Origin: Chitinophagaceae bacterium
GTDB lineage: Bacteria; Bacteroidota; Bacteroidia; Chitinophagales; Chitinophagaceae
NCBI GenBank assembly: GCA_019752045.1
Contig: JAIEMP010000005.1
Coordinates: 62,001-126,000 of the forward strand
Direction: 5' to 3'
Length of the DNA: 64,000 bases
Each line of letters opens with the position of its first letter. The first letter of the stretch is position 1. The position numbers and the translations under genes were made by a program. Positions 1 through 7,382 of the stretch are shown here, piece after piece. The notes under the pieces were generated by a model. That model was not told the origin of the DNA. It ran no database searches and saw nothing but the letters and a program-made list of their open reading frames with translations.

Positions 1-977
1 GCAAGCTCCTGTTTGCTTGAAATAGATTTATACGCTGCTTCAGATGAAATATAATTAGAGAGTGCTTCATTATAATTCTCAATGGCACGGTAGTAGTGCC
101 CCAGCTTCCGGTACACATTAGCAAGTATCTGCACATCGTTTACTTCTTTTGCCAATTGTAATGCAGTTAAACAATGCTGCTCTGCTTCTTTAAAATTTTT
201 ATTGATGATATAAATATTGCCAAGATCATTGTAATAATAAATCTGCTCAATCTTATTGTTTGTTTCTTTTGAAACCTGCAAGCCTTGTTTGAAATACTTC
301 AGTGCTTCCGGGATATTTCCAAGCGCCATGTAATTAGAAGCAAGCATGTGTGCTGCATGACCTATCGCATCTTTGTCGCCAAGTTTTTCACTCAATTTTA
401 AATAATCATATGCTGTTTGTGTGGCAGCGGCTGAGTTACCTTCCACATCATACAAATACGTTAAGATGTCGTAAGCAGTTGCCATGTTTTGCAAATCACC
501 TGCTGCCTGGTTGTATTTCAATGCTTCGTTTAATGAAGCTCTTCCTTCCTGCAGTTGTCCATCATCAATATAATCCTGACCTATTTCTATAAGCACACGG
601 CCGGCAGCATGTGTGTTGTTCGTTTGCTTATACAACTCAAGTGCTTCTTTATGAAATGTAAGCGCTTCTTTGAAGTTGCCCATGCGCCAGTACAGCCTTG
701 CCGCTCTGTGTTTTATTTTGGCAATACCCGGTTTCCAGTTTAATGTTTGTGCAAGCTCCAACGCTGTTTGCTTATAAGTGATGCCCTGTTCCGGTTTATA
801 ATATACATGTGCAAGCATCAGTTCTGCATATAAGTTCACTTTTGCTGAATCAGCTTTTAAAGTTGGTAATAAACGAAGCAAAGAATCAACCACCATCCTG
901 TCAGCTCTTTGAGCAAACGAATGGTACTGAAACAACAACAGCAGTACGAGGATGGAAAAGATTTTTTGTTTCACCAT
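1..977 (-). CDS. TPR-repeat protein, N-terminal part (probable sensor kinase)
   Basis: The gene starts with ATG at 977 and stays open to the window edge, so about 325 residues are visible and the C-terminus is missing. A signal peptide (MVKQKIFSILVLLLLFQYHS) is followed by successive tetratricopeptide-like helical pairs, with motifs such as FKEALTFHKEAL, IPEALKYFKQGL and YNEALSNYIS. The start lies 13 nt after the stop of the LytTR response regulator, so the two are probably cotranscribed. In Bacteroidota this arrangement usually means a periplasmic-TPR sensor histidine kinase whose kinase domain follows the TPR domain. Only the TPR part is seen here. The kinase assignment is inferred from context. 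Confidence 0.75.
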   Translation of the reverse strand, partial: MVKQKIFSILVLLLLFQYHSFAQRADRMVVDSLLRLLPTLKADSAKVNLYAELMLAHVYYKPEQGITYKQTALELAQTLNWKPGIAKIKHRAARLYWRMGNFKEALTFHKEALELYKQTNNTHAAGRVLIEIGQDYIDDGQLQEGRASLNEALKYNQAAGDLQNMATAYDILTYLYDVEGNSAAATQTAYDYLKLSEKLGDKDAIGHAAHMLASNYMALGNIPEALKYFKQGLQVSKETNNKIEQIYYYNDLGNIYIINKNFKEAEQHCLTALQLAKEVNDVQILANVYRKLGHYYRAIENYNEALSNYISSEAAYKSISSKQEL

Positions 978-990
978 TGCTCAATCAACT

Positions 991-1737
991 TTACAAAGTT
1001 TGCAAACGTTGCATTAACTGTTCTCTCATACCTGTACCCAGCGGAATTGGTTTTTGTGCAATCATTACATGGTGCTCGGTCACTTCATCAACACACATGA
1101 TATTGATCACATAGGAACGATGGATTCGCTGAAACAACTGTGCGGGCAACTTCTCTTCAATTGTTTTTAGGGTGATGGACAGAAGATATTCTTTGTGTAT
1201 GGTAAAAATGCGGCTGTAGTTGCGGTCTGCTTCAATGAACAGGATATCTGCCAGCATTATTTTCTGCATTTTTTCTTTATGCCTGACAAAAATGCGATCG
1301 TTTAAAATAAACGGTTGTTCCTCACCGTCAGTTACTTCCATGGCTCCCGTATCATTCTCTGCCATGCGGCTGATGGTGAGTTCAATGGCACGTTGCAGAT
1401 CCAGTTGTTTGAATGGTTTGGCTATAAAAGCAAAAGGCCTTGTTGCTTTGGCACGGTTGAATGTGGCGTCATCTGAATTGGCTGTCACATAAATGATGGG
1501 AATATTGTGCTTCTGATGAATTTGTTGTGCTGTTTCTATGCCATCCATAGTTCCTTTCAATTGAATATCAAGCAACACAATATCCGGTTTATTTTGCTCC
1601 AAATGAAGAAGGGCCTCATCACCACGGGGCAGGATGCCCGTTACTTCATAACCAAGCGATGTAAGCTGCATGGAAATTTTGGCTCCAATGATCATCTCAT
1701 CTTCAACCACCAGTATTTTTACAGACGTGTTCAACAA
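991..1737 (-). CDS. LytTR-family response regulator
   Basis: This 248-residue protein has a receiver domain (about residues 6-120) and a C-terminal LytTR DNA-binding domain (about 145-245). The receiver has acidic residues E12/D13, phospho-acceptor D57 in IVLLDIQL, T85 and K107, the full catalytic set. The LytTR part shows the typical pattern (DILFIEADRNYSRIF, then FQRIHRSYVINI). It should act as a cytoplasmic transcription factor phosphorylated by a partner kinase. The likely partner is the TPR protein whose gene begins 13 nt downstream. Target genes cannot be told from the sequence. Confidence 0.93.
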   Translation of the reverse strand: MLNTSVKILVVEDEMIIGAKISMQLTSLGYEVTGILPRGDEALLHLEQNKPDIVLLDIQLKGTMDGIETAQQIHQKHNIPIIYVTANSDDATFNRAKATRPFAFIAKPFKQLDLQRAIELTISRMAENDTGAMEVTDGEEQPFILNDRIFVRHKEKMQKIMLADILFIEADRNYSRIFTIHKEYLLSITLKTIEEKLPAQLFQRIHRSYVINIMCVDEVTEHHVMIAQKPIPLGTGMREQLMQRLQTL

Positions 1738-1812
1738 TGTGTTTTGTTATTTGAAATGATGGAACTAATGGGATTATCCACTTAAGGTAACAAGAAGAGT
1801 TGATGCCAGCAA

Positions 1813-3000
1813 CTACTGTGCTGTGTTTTTCATATTGGCTTCAAATACCCTGATAAAATTTCCACCCAGTATTTTCTGAATATTTTTTTTACTGTAGCCT
1901 CTTTCCAGCAATGCTTTTGTGATCAATGGAAAATCTTCCACACCATTCAACTCCAGCGGTGGCGCTTCAATACCATCAAAGTCGCTGCCCATACCTACAT
2001 GATCCACACCTGCCAGTTTTACAATATAATCCAGGTGATCCATTAATACAGAAAGCGGCGGACGCATGCCAATAAGTTCGTTTTTATATTTTTCTCCTAC
2101 CATCATTAGTGCATAATCTTTTTGCTTGCCCTGTTTGATGAGTTCATCCACTTCTGCCTTGTGTTGCTTGGCAAATGCGTTTCGTTTTTGTTCGTAAGTG
2201 CTGTCAATAAAACCGGCATAAAAATTTAAAAAGATCACACCGCCACTTTTGGCAATGGCTTTTATTTGATCGTCTTTTAAATTTCTCCTGTGCGGGCATA
2301 AGTTCCACACACAACTGTGTGATGCAATGATGGGTTTTGTTGTAATGTCGGCGATGTCCCAAAAGGTTTGCTCACCCACATGACTTACATCTACCATCAT
2401 GCCCCATTCATTCATTCGTTTAATGACGGTTCTTCCAAATTCAGTTAAACCCTTTTTGCCCTCACTGTTCACTGCGCCACCGGTGGCCGTTTCATCAGCG
2501 GCACTGGTAGCCCATGGTGTTGAGTTGTTCCATGTAATGGTCATGTAACGGACACCCCGTTTGTACAACAATTCTAATTTGTTGAGATCATTCTCTATCA
2601 TATGACCACCTTCCATACCCAGCAAAGAAGCCAGTTTTTTTTCTTTGATGGCTTGCTGCAGATGAGCCGGGTTATACACCATCATCATTAGCGATGGATT
2701 GCGTTGCACCCATGCATATACACTGTCAATTTCACGGTTGGCATAGTTGTAAGGCTCTTTCTGTTCACCATCGCAAAAAATGGAAAACATCTGTGCATCC
2801 ACACCACCGGTAAACATACGCTGCAGATCAGAATGTGTTTTGCCTTTTAGATTGGCATCGAACACCACATTTTTTTCAATGGCGGAAGAAGGAATATCAT
2901 TATGCGTATCTGCCAGGAAACTTTTTTGATGCAGTTTTTTATAGTTCTGTGCAAAAAGAAAAGAGGGCAATAAAAGGAAAACAGCCAAACGGAGGAGCAT
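1813..3000 (-). CDS. membrane dipeptidase, peptidase family M19 (copy 1)
   Basis: This is a zinc-dependent dipeptidase of the renal-dipeptidase family, exported to the envelope. The frame extends upstream to 3063, but I place the start at the ATG at 3000. From there the protein begins with a clean signal peptide (MLLRLAVFLLLPSFLFA), and the paralogue at 16436-17644 starts at the same point with a matching upstream stretch (TTACAATCTTT). Metal-site motifs are visible: ADTHND near the mature N-terminus, MEGGH, and IASHSCVWNLCPHRRN. The C-terminal half includes DHVGMGSDFDGIEAPP, typical of the family. It is divergent from a GNAT gene, and the same pair recurs 14 kb away. The substrate is unknown. 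Confidence 0.93.
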   Translation of the reverse strand: MLLRLAVFLLLPSFLFAQNYKKLHQKSFLADTHNDIPSSAIEKNVVFDANLKGKTHSDLQRMFTGGVDAQMFSIFCDGEQKEPYNYANREIDSVYAWVQRNPSLMMMVYNPAHLQQAIKEKKLASLLGMEGGHMIENDLNKLELLYKRGVRYMTITWNNSTPWATSAADETATGGAVNSEGKKGLTEFGRTVIKRMNEWGMMVDVSHVGEQTFWDIADITTKPIIASHSCVWNLCPHRRNLKDDQIKAIAKSGGVIFLNFYAGFIDSTYEQKRNAFAKQHKAEVDELIKQGKQKDYALMMVGEKYKNELIGMRPPLSVLMDHLDYIVKLAGVDHVGMGSDFDGIEAPPLELNGVEDFPLITKALLERGYSKKNIQKILGGNFIRVFEANMKNTAQ

Positions 3001-3120
3001 GAGCAAAAGATTGTAATACCGCTTATCAATTGTATTTAGTCTAAAGTTCATTAAAGGCGGCATTATACGTTACCATTGTTACAACCCTTAAAATTAGACT
3101 ATCCATCAAATAATTTGGTA

Positions 3121-3128
3121 TAAGTTTG
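3121..3128 (+). promoter_or_regulatory. -7 promoter box (TAAGTTTG) of GNAT copy 1
   Basis: TAAGTTTG fits the Bacteroidota -7 consensus TAnnTTTG and lies 17 nt before the ATG at 3146. The second GNAT copy has the same octamer at exactly the same distance. I see no clear -33 TTTG box at standard spacing, so the call rests on the -7 match and its conservation. Confidence 0.5.
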
Positions 3129-3145
3129 TTTTGAAGATATAAAAA

Positions 3146-3622
3146 ATGCTGCAGTTACAATTGATACAGGAAGAAGGCCCCCCAATGGATGAAATAAGAA
3201 CCCTCTTCAGAGCGTATGAAACCGAGCTGAATGAAGACCTTTGTTTTCAAAGTTTTGAAGCCGAGCTAAAAGATCCATTGAAGAAATATGGACCGCCAAA
3301 GGGTGTTTTGTACCTGGCCTTGTGGAATGAGGTAGTGGCGGGATGTATTGCACTTTTTCCTTTAAACGAGGAGGGCAATTGTGAAATGAAACGTCTCTAC
3401 GTTCGCCCGGCTTACCGGAAACATAAGATCGGAAAAGCATTGGTGGATCAGTTGCTTCATGATGCTCATCAACTGGGATACTCCAAAATGAAACTGGATA
3501 CACTTCAAAAATTACAACCTGCCATAGCTTTATACAAACAATATGGTTTTATTGAAACAACTGCTTACTATCACAATCCATTGCCCGGTGTAGTATACAT
3601 GGAAAAAGAATTAACTGCCTGA
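3146..3622 (+). CDS. GNAT-family N-acetyltransferase (copy 1)
   Basis: This 158-residue cytoplasmic protein is a single GNAT domain. The acetyl-CoA binding signature is RPAYRKHKIGKALVDQLL, the R-x-x-x-x-G-x-A type motif A. The C-terminal YKQYGFIETTAYYHNPLPG is the usual beta6/beta7 end of the fold. A paralogue lies at 17685-18272; the two match over nearly the whole length, apart from an insert and an extended C-terminus in copy 2. The gene is divergent from the dipeptidase across about 145 bp. The acceptor substrate is unknown. A product of the dipeptidase, such as a free amino acid, is possible but speculative. Confidence 0.92.
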   Translation: MLQLQLIQEEGPPMDEIRTLFRAYETELNEDLCFQSFEAELKDPLKKYGPPKGVLYLALWNEVVAGCIALFPLNEEGNCEMKRLYVRPAYRKHKIGKALVDQLLHDAHQLGYSKMKLDTLQKLQPAIALYKQYGFIETTAYYHNPLPGVVYMEKELTA

Positions 3623-3710
3623 TTCAAAATTCCTGGAAAAGTGACCAATATCACTGCGGGTGGCAGATAGCGTTATTAGATTTACTCCCTCATCAAAAAG
3701 ATCATTCATC

Positions 3711-3923
3711 ATGAAAAAGAACATGGGAAATACTGACCGCATTATTCGTGTACTGCTGGCAGCTGTAGTTGCTTATTTGTATTTCAGCGGAATTGTTACC
3801 GGAACTCTGGGAATTGTTCTGATCGTATTTGCAGGAGTGTTTTTGCTGACAAGTCTCATTGGTTATTGTCCGTTGTATTCTATAGTGGGAGTAAATACAT
3901 GTGGAAGAAAAACATCGGCATAG
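3711..3923 (+). CDS. DUF2892-like small membrane protein
   Basis: The likely start is the ATG at 3711, giving about 70 residues beginning MKKNMGNTDRIIRVLLAAVV. The frame is open from 3660, but the extra residues look unlike coding sequence. Two transmembrane helices (about residues 10-28 and 33-52) are followed by a GYCPLYSIVGVNTCGRKT tail. The N-x-D-R-x-I-R start and the C-P-x-Y-x-x-x-G-x-x-T end are typical of DUF2892 (YgaP C-terminal-like) proteins. The role of these inner-membrane proteins is unknown. It follows the GNAT gene on the same strand by about 90 bp and may be read through from it. Confidence 0.75.
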   Translation: MKKNMGNTDRIIRVLLAAVVAYLYFSGIVTGTLGIVLIVFAGVFLLTSLIGYCPLYSIVGVNTCGRKTSA

Positions 3924-3968
3924 GGTATTACAAAATAAAACTGTAGCCTAACCTTCACAGGCGATGTG

Positions 3969-3987
3969 TGGCAACACCGACTTGCCA
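3969..3987. repeat. short palindrome with ACACCGAC core
   Basis: TGGCAACACCGACTTGCCA can fold with 6-bp TGGCAA/TTGCCA arms around CACCGAC. It lies between the converging DUF2892 and GAF-like genes. The ACACCGAC core also appears in the palindromes at 7280-7333 and, in reverse complement, at 56460-56487. It may be a divergent member of one repeat family, or a weak terminator. Confidence 0.4.
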
Positions 3988-4008
3988 TAAACAAGTAGTA
4001 AAATAGAT

Positions 4009-4806
4009 TTAGCCTGGGTTTTTTTCTCTTGCTTGTGTTTCGGCCTGGGCCACATCTGCATAACGGCGGTAAGCAAAGTCAAACACATTTCTGAAACGCT
4101 TAAGTACATTTAATTTTTCTTCTGTAATGGAACTAAAGGTTGAAATACCAATTGCACCTACACCAATAGAATAAAAATAATAATACAGTGCATCCAAATT
4201 ATTGAGTCGTGGATCTTCATATTCACCACTTTCCCGCCGCCGTTGTTTCCAGCTTTCTAATTCGTGTTTTGTAACAATCAATTCTGCAAAGGCATCTTGC
4301 GAGTTTTTGATTATTTTCTGAAATTGCTCAAACACGGGGTGACTACTATATGAAAGTTTCGCTTTATTCCCCCCGGTTTCAGTTGAATAATCATAATCAA
4401 TTAACAAACCGTTGTCATCATCCCAAAAATTGATCAGAGTATTTCTTATTTCAGAAAAACCGAGTAAATCTAATTCAGTGAACATTATTTTACAGATATC
4501 AAGAATGTCATCAGGCTTTTTCATCCCCATTGCTTCTGCTCTTACTTTTTCTAAAGCAGTTTCAATTTCCAGCTCCCTGTTCTGTGCTTCTACTGCTTTT
4601 CTTTTTTGTTCCAGTTCTTCAATAGTTTCTTCTAATAATATAGCAGTGGTTCGTTTTACTTTTTCTGTTCTGTCGAATTTAAAAGCTATTATCTCTAAAT
4701 CTTTATCGGCATCTTTCAATGATTTTATAATCTCATTTTTTTGCTCAGCAGTGATGCTTTCATCCTGTTGAATAATGGTTAATATATGTTGAAGATGTTG
4801 ATTCAT
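4009..4806 (-). CDS. coiled-coil plus GAF-like sensor protein without output domain
   Basis: This 265-residue cytoplasmic protein starts with a helical segment (about 1-60), then a coiled coil (about 55-95), then a GAF-like domain introduced by the ALEKVRAEAMGM linker common in Bacteroidota multidomain sensors. The N-terminal part, including LEIIAFKFDRTEKVKRT, resembles the start of the histidine kinase at 10741-11868 ([15 protein letters not shown]). The protein ends at AQAETQAREKNPG, where related proteins usually continue through another linker into a kinase or cyclase domain, so the output module seems lost. Its start abuts the FIST gene stop (4806/4807), implying translational coupling. 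The GAF label is inferred from the linker and length. Confidence 0.7.
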   Translation of the reverse strand: MNQHLQHILTIIQQDESITAEQKNEIIKSLKDADKDLEIIAFKFDRTEKVKRTTAILLEETIEELEQKRKAVEAQNRELEIETALEKVRAEAMGMKKPDDILDICKIMFTELDLLGFSEIRNTLINFWDDDNGLLIDYDYSTETGGNKAKLSYSSHPVFEQFQKIIKNSQDAFAELIVTKHELESWKQRRRESGEYEDPRLNNLDALYYYFYSIGVGAIGISTFSSITEEKLNVLKRFRNVFDFAYRRYADVAQAETQAREKNPG

Positions 4807-5940
4807 TTATTTTTCTTTTATTGCCACAACACAGGCTGTTAAGTTGTGCATTTCTAAATTTCCACCGGTCGCTCTTGCCAGTTCTGCATTGCTGAACATG
4901 CCGGCCATCGGTACATTCCAAACTTTACTCATGCCATTGATTTCTTCGTTAATAAGCGGCCCCAACGAAATAAACCTTCCTGCGCAACTGAATATGATCA
5001 ATGCTTCTGCTTCGGGTATCTCATTTGCTTTCAAATCTTCACAACCCTCAATTACTTTTTCTATTACATCAAAGTCGGGTGGCAATGAAAACCGGACTTT
5101 GGAACCTTGCGGAACAGCACCGCTGCAATAAAAAGAATGGTCGGCCCAGTCAATCATCAGGCCCGGCCTCATCACCGGGTCGCCTGATTCTCTTTGTAAT
5201 TGCAAGGGAAATTGTGCTGCAACTTCAATGGAAAAGCTGCCATCATCTTTTATTGATAGTCCGCCATACTTTGCTGTAAGGTCAAGCACCGGTAAATCAT
5301 CCACCGTAAAAACATGATTGCCCTCACTTTTTGTAACTGTTCTTACCGTACCTACAGCTTTCCAGCCACAAATGGCCCGGCCTCTCAGTTTAATTTTATC
5401 TTCATCAAAAGCCAGCATAACAATGCCCCTGCTGGTTTTTTTATTAGTGGTGAATACAAATTGCTCTTTAAAACTGAAATCATCACCGGCCATGCAGCCA
5501 TGTATGTTTACATTTTTACCAACAACATCTTCAAAACCAAAAAGTAATTGCTCTGCATCCGTTTCCATATTGCTGCCGGCGATAAGAAATGAAGGGTGGG
5601 CAAAACGTTCTAAGGTTTTTGTTGCCATGCCTGCTGCTACTTCCCTGTAATTTTTGTTGGGGTAATCTTCAGAAAGAATAGTAAAGTAATCAGGGCTCAT
5701 ATCCAATAATAGTATGGCTGCAGAACCCGGTTCTAAAGCATCATCAATAAAACCACCATTGGTAGTGGCACCAAATATAGCAATGCCGGCATCATCTAAT
5801 AATTTACAGATGGCATTAATGTCTTGTTTGATGGATACCAAGGCAATAGCCAATGTGGGATTGAAGCCATCGTTCATGCTTTCCTGTAATGCTGATTGAA
5901 TTTCTTCTGTTGAAACTCCTTTAATTGATTTTGCTTTCAT
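4807..5940 (-). CDS. FIST-domain sensory protein (copy 1)
   Basis: This 377-residue protein shows FIST_N (about 30-220) followed by FIST_C (about 225-360). Typical features are IFGATTNGGFID near the start, the central IHGCMAGDDFSFKEQFVF motif, and the C-terminal ALIIFSCAGRFISLGPLINEEI stretch (split here as ALIIFSC and LGPLINEEI). FIST domains are proposed to bind small ligands such as amino acids and feed two-component or cyclase signalling. There is no signal peptide, so it is cytoplasmic. It is cotranscribed with the GAF-like gene directly downstream. A clear paralogue lies at 11896-13026 beside a histidine kinase. The ligand is unknown. Confidence 0.9.
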   Translation of the reverse strand: MKAKSIKGVSTEEIQSALQESMNDGFNPTLAIALVSIKQDINAICKLLDDAGIAIFGATTNGGFIDDALEPGSAAILLLDMSPDYFTILSEDYPNKNYREVAAGMATKTLERFAHPSFLIAGSNMETDAEQLLFGFEDVVGKNVNIHGCMAGDDFSFKEQFVFTTNKKTSRGIVMLAFDEDKIKLRGRAICGWKAVGTVRTVTKSEGNHVFTVDDLPVLDLTAKYGGLSIKDDGSFSIEVAAQFPLQLQRESGDPVMRPGLMIDWADHSFYCSGAVPQGSKVRFSLPPDFDVIEKVIEGCEDLKANEIPEAEALIIFSCAGRFISLGPLINEEINGMSKVWNVPMAGMFSNAELARATGGNLEMHNLTACVVAIKEK

Positions 5941-5998
5941 GATTTATTTCTATTGGTCTGTACGCAATAAATATTCTCCGGTATAAAAGGCTGTAAAG

Positions 5999-7084
5999 TC
6001 AATCTTCCTTTAATCCCTTGATCACCACATTCCCTGTTCCTTTTTTATCGCATGGATACGCAAAATCTTTTTGCCACGCTTTTGTTGTGTTGATGGTTGT
6101 ATAGAACTCATCTAAATACTTTGTTACGGTCTTGAGATATTTCTCATCGAGCAAAGGGCAACCGGTATAAAGTTGATAGATCTCCGGTTTCAATTGATTG
6201 AAGTGTGCAATCACCGGTTCAAATACGTTCAGATCCTGTACACAATAGCCACGGTAACGGCGCTGCCGAACCGAACTCATGTGTAACTCTTCTGCAGGTA
6301 ATGCATAAGGTGCACTTACAATACCTGCATGATCAAAATCGTATGGAACTGCATAAGGTGTAGTAGTTTCATTTTTAGCCAGGAACTTAATGTTCTGCAT
6401 GTATTGAGTGGACCAATCGGTATTTCCAATCATGTACTGAAATACCGCCATGGTTAAAAATTCCGTTTGCTGTGTTTGCTGCGGCTGCAGTTTTTTTTCA
6501 ACTGCGATCAATTGATTTCGTTTGGCCATTTGCGCTTCTTCTTCGAGCAGGATGCCGTAAAACGATGAAGCCTGTTTCTTCGTTCTTGCATCTTCCAATA
6601 TTACTTTCACCAATCTTGCTCTGAAACTTTTTGGAGTAACGAGATTATACATTTTATATGCCAGCCATTCCCTGATGATATATTCATCGCCTTTGCAGGG
6701 CATCACCAGTTTTAATTTCCGTTGTTCTTTAAAAATGGAGTTGAGATGAGGGCCTTCTTTTGCAAACTGAATGAGCAATGGAGGATATGAGCAGTTCCCG
6801 GAAGTTCTGCGAAAGTGTCCTCTTGTTTTTACATCCACCGGAAACTCAACAGTACTGTTGTTTGCTGATGCATACGAAAGAAGCAACGGAAAATTTTTAG
6901 GTTCACCGGAGCGATCGTTTAACAAGGCACGGAGATTTCCATTTAGTGTTATCTGCAATACTTCATCAGAGCCAAACAACTCTTCTGCAGGTTGTTTCAC
7001 CTGTGCAGTTGTAAATGGCTGTGCCCATGTCAGGATCAAACAAAAAAAGAATATCATCGTAAAGCGGACTTCATGCCATTTCAT
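5999..7084 (-). CDS. secreted protein with CotH/HipA-like kinase motifs
   Basis: This is a 361-residue protein with an N-terminal signal segment (MIFFFCLILTWAQPFTTAQ). I do not recognise a named family with certainty. The middle contains FQYMIGNTDWSTQYMQNIKF followed by VPYDFDHAG. The spacing of the Asp (NTDW), the Asn (QNIK) and the later DFD recalls the catalytic Asp/Asn and metal-binding DFD/DFG of CotH or HipA-like atypical kinases. An upstream KLKLVMPCKGDEYIIREWLAYKMY stretch (in two parts, KLKLVMPCK and REWLAYKMYN) could hold the ATP-site lysine. An exported kinase-like fold would be unusual but is known for CotH. It is read toward the FIST gene 58 bp away and may share its transcript. 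Confidence 0.6.
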   Translation of the reverse strand: MKWHEVRFTMIFFFCLILTWAQPFTTAQVKQPAEELFGSDEVLQITLNGNLRALLNDRSGEPKNFPLLLSYASANNSTVEFPVDVKTRGHFRRTSGNCSYPPLLIQFAKEGPHLNSIFKEQRKLKLVMPCKGDEYIIREWLAYKMYNLVTPKSFRARLVKVILEDARTKKQASSFYGILLEEEAQMAKRNQLIAVEKKLQPQQTQQTEFLTMAVFQYMIGNTDWSTQYMQNIKFLAKNETTTPYAVPYDFDHAGIVSAPYALPAEELHMSSVRQRRYRGYCVQDLNVFEPVIAHFNQLKPEIYQLYTGCPLLDEKYLKTVTKYLDEFYTTINTTKAWQKDFAYPCDKKGTGNVVIKGLKED

Positions 7085-7191
7085 ATAAAAACAATTACAA
7101 GCGAATGTGGTTGTGGACCGTTTAAAGAGGGCAGGCAGATTAAAATTTATTCAGCAGGAGACAGAGCAATTGAATTGCTGTATAAGATAAT

Positions 7192-7219
7192 AAAAAAACC
7201 GTTCTCTGCAGAACGGTTT
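7192..7219 (-). terminator. rho-independent terminator
   Basis: On the minus strand AAACCGTTCT and AGAACGGTTT form a 10-bp stem with a tiny GCAG-type loop, followed by a run of T. It lies about 165 nt past the stop of the S9 peptidase gene and before the next minus-strand start at 7084. Confidence 0.8.
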
Positions 7220-7279
7220 AATCAGGAACAGTTAAGACAACTGTTTAAAATAATTTTTTCGGATTTCTTAATCGGCTGA

Positions 7280-7333
7280 CAATGGCCGGTGAAGACACCG
7301 ACCATGGCTGCGTTGAGACACCGACCATCTGTG
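7280..7333. repeat. palindromic repeat with ACACCGACCAT units
   Basis: CAATGGCCGGTG and CACCGACCATGG form an imperfect stem, and the AGACACCGACCAT half recurs a few bases later (7315-7327). A close relative is at 56460-56487 (CCGTGGTCGGTGTC then CGCCGGCCACGG), with arm changes that keep pairing. This fits a small dispersed REP-like family. It sits between the S9 peptidase stop and its terminator. Confidence 0.6.
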
Positions 7334-7382
7334 CCCGCCGCCGTTGGTTCGGATACCAATAGCTTGCATGAGAATCAAAATT

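Noticed and set aside
350-1114. Several plus-strand frames opposite the TPR and LytTR genes
   Set aside because: They are shadows of well-supported minus-strand genes.
3001-3063. Upstream extension of dipeptidase copy 1 to an ATG at 3063
   Set aside because: It would add 21 residues before the signal peptide. The paralogue starts at the internal ATG, and the bases just before it are conserved as non-coding.
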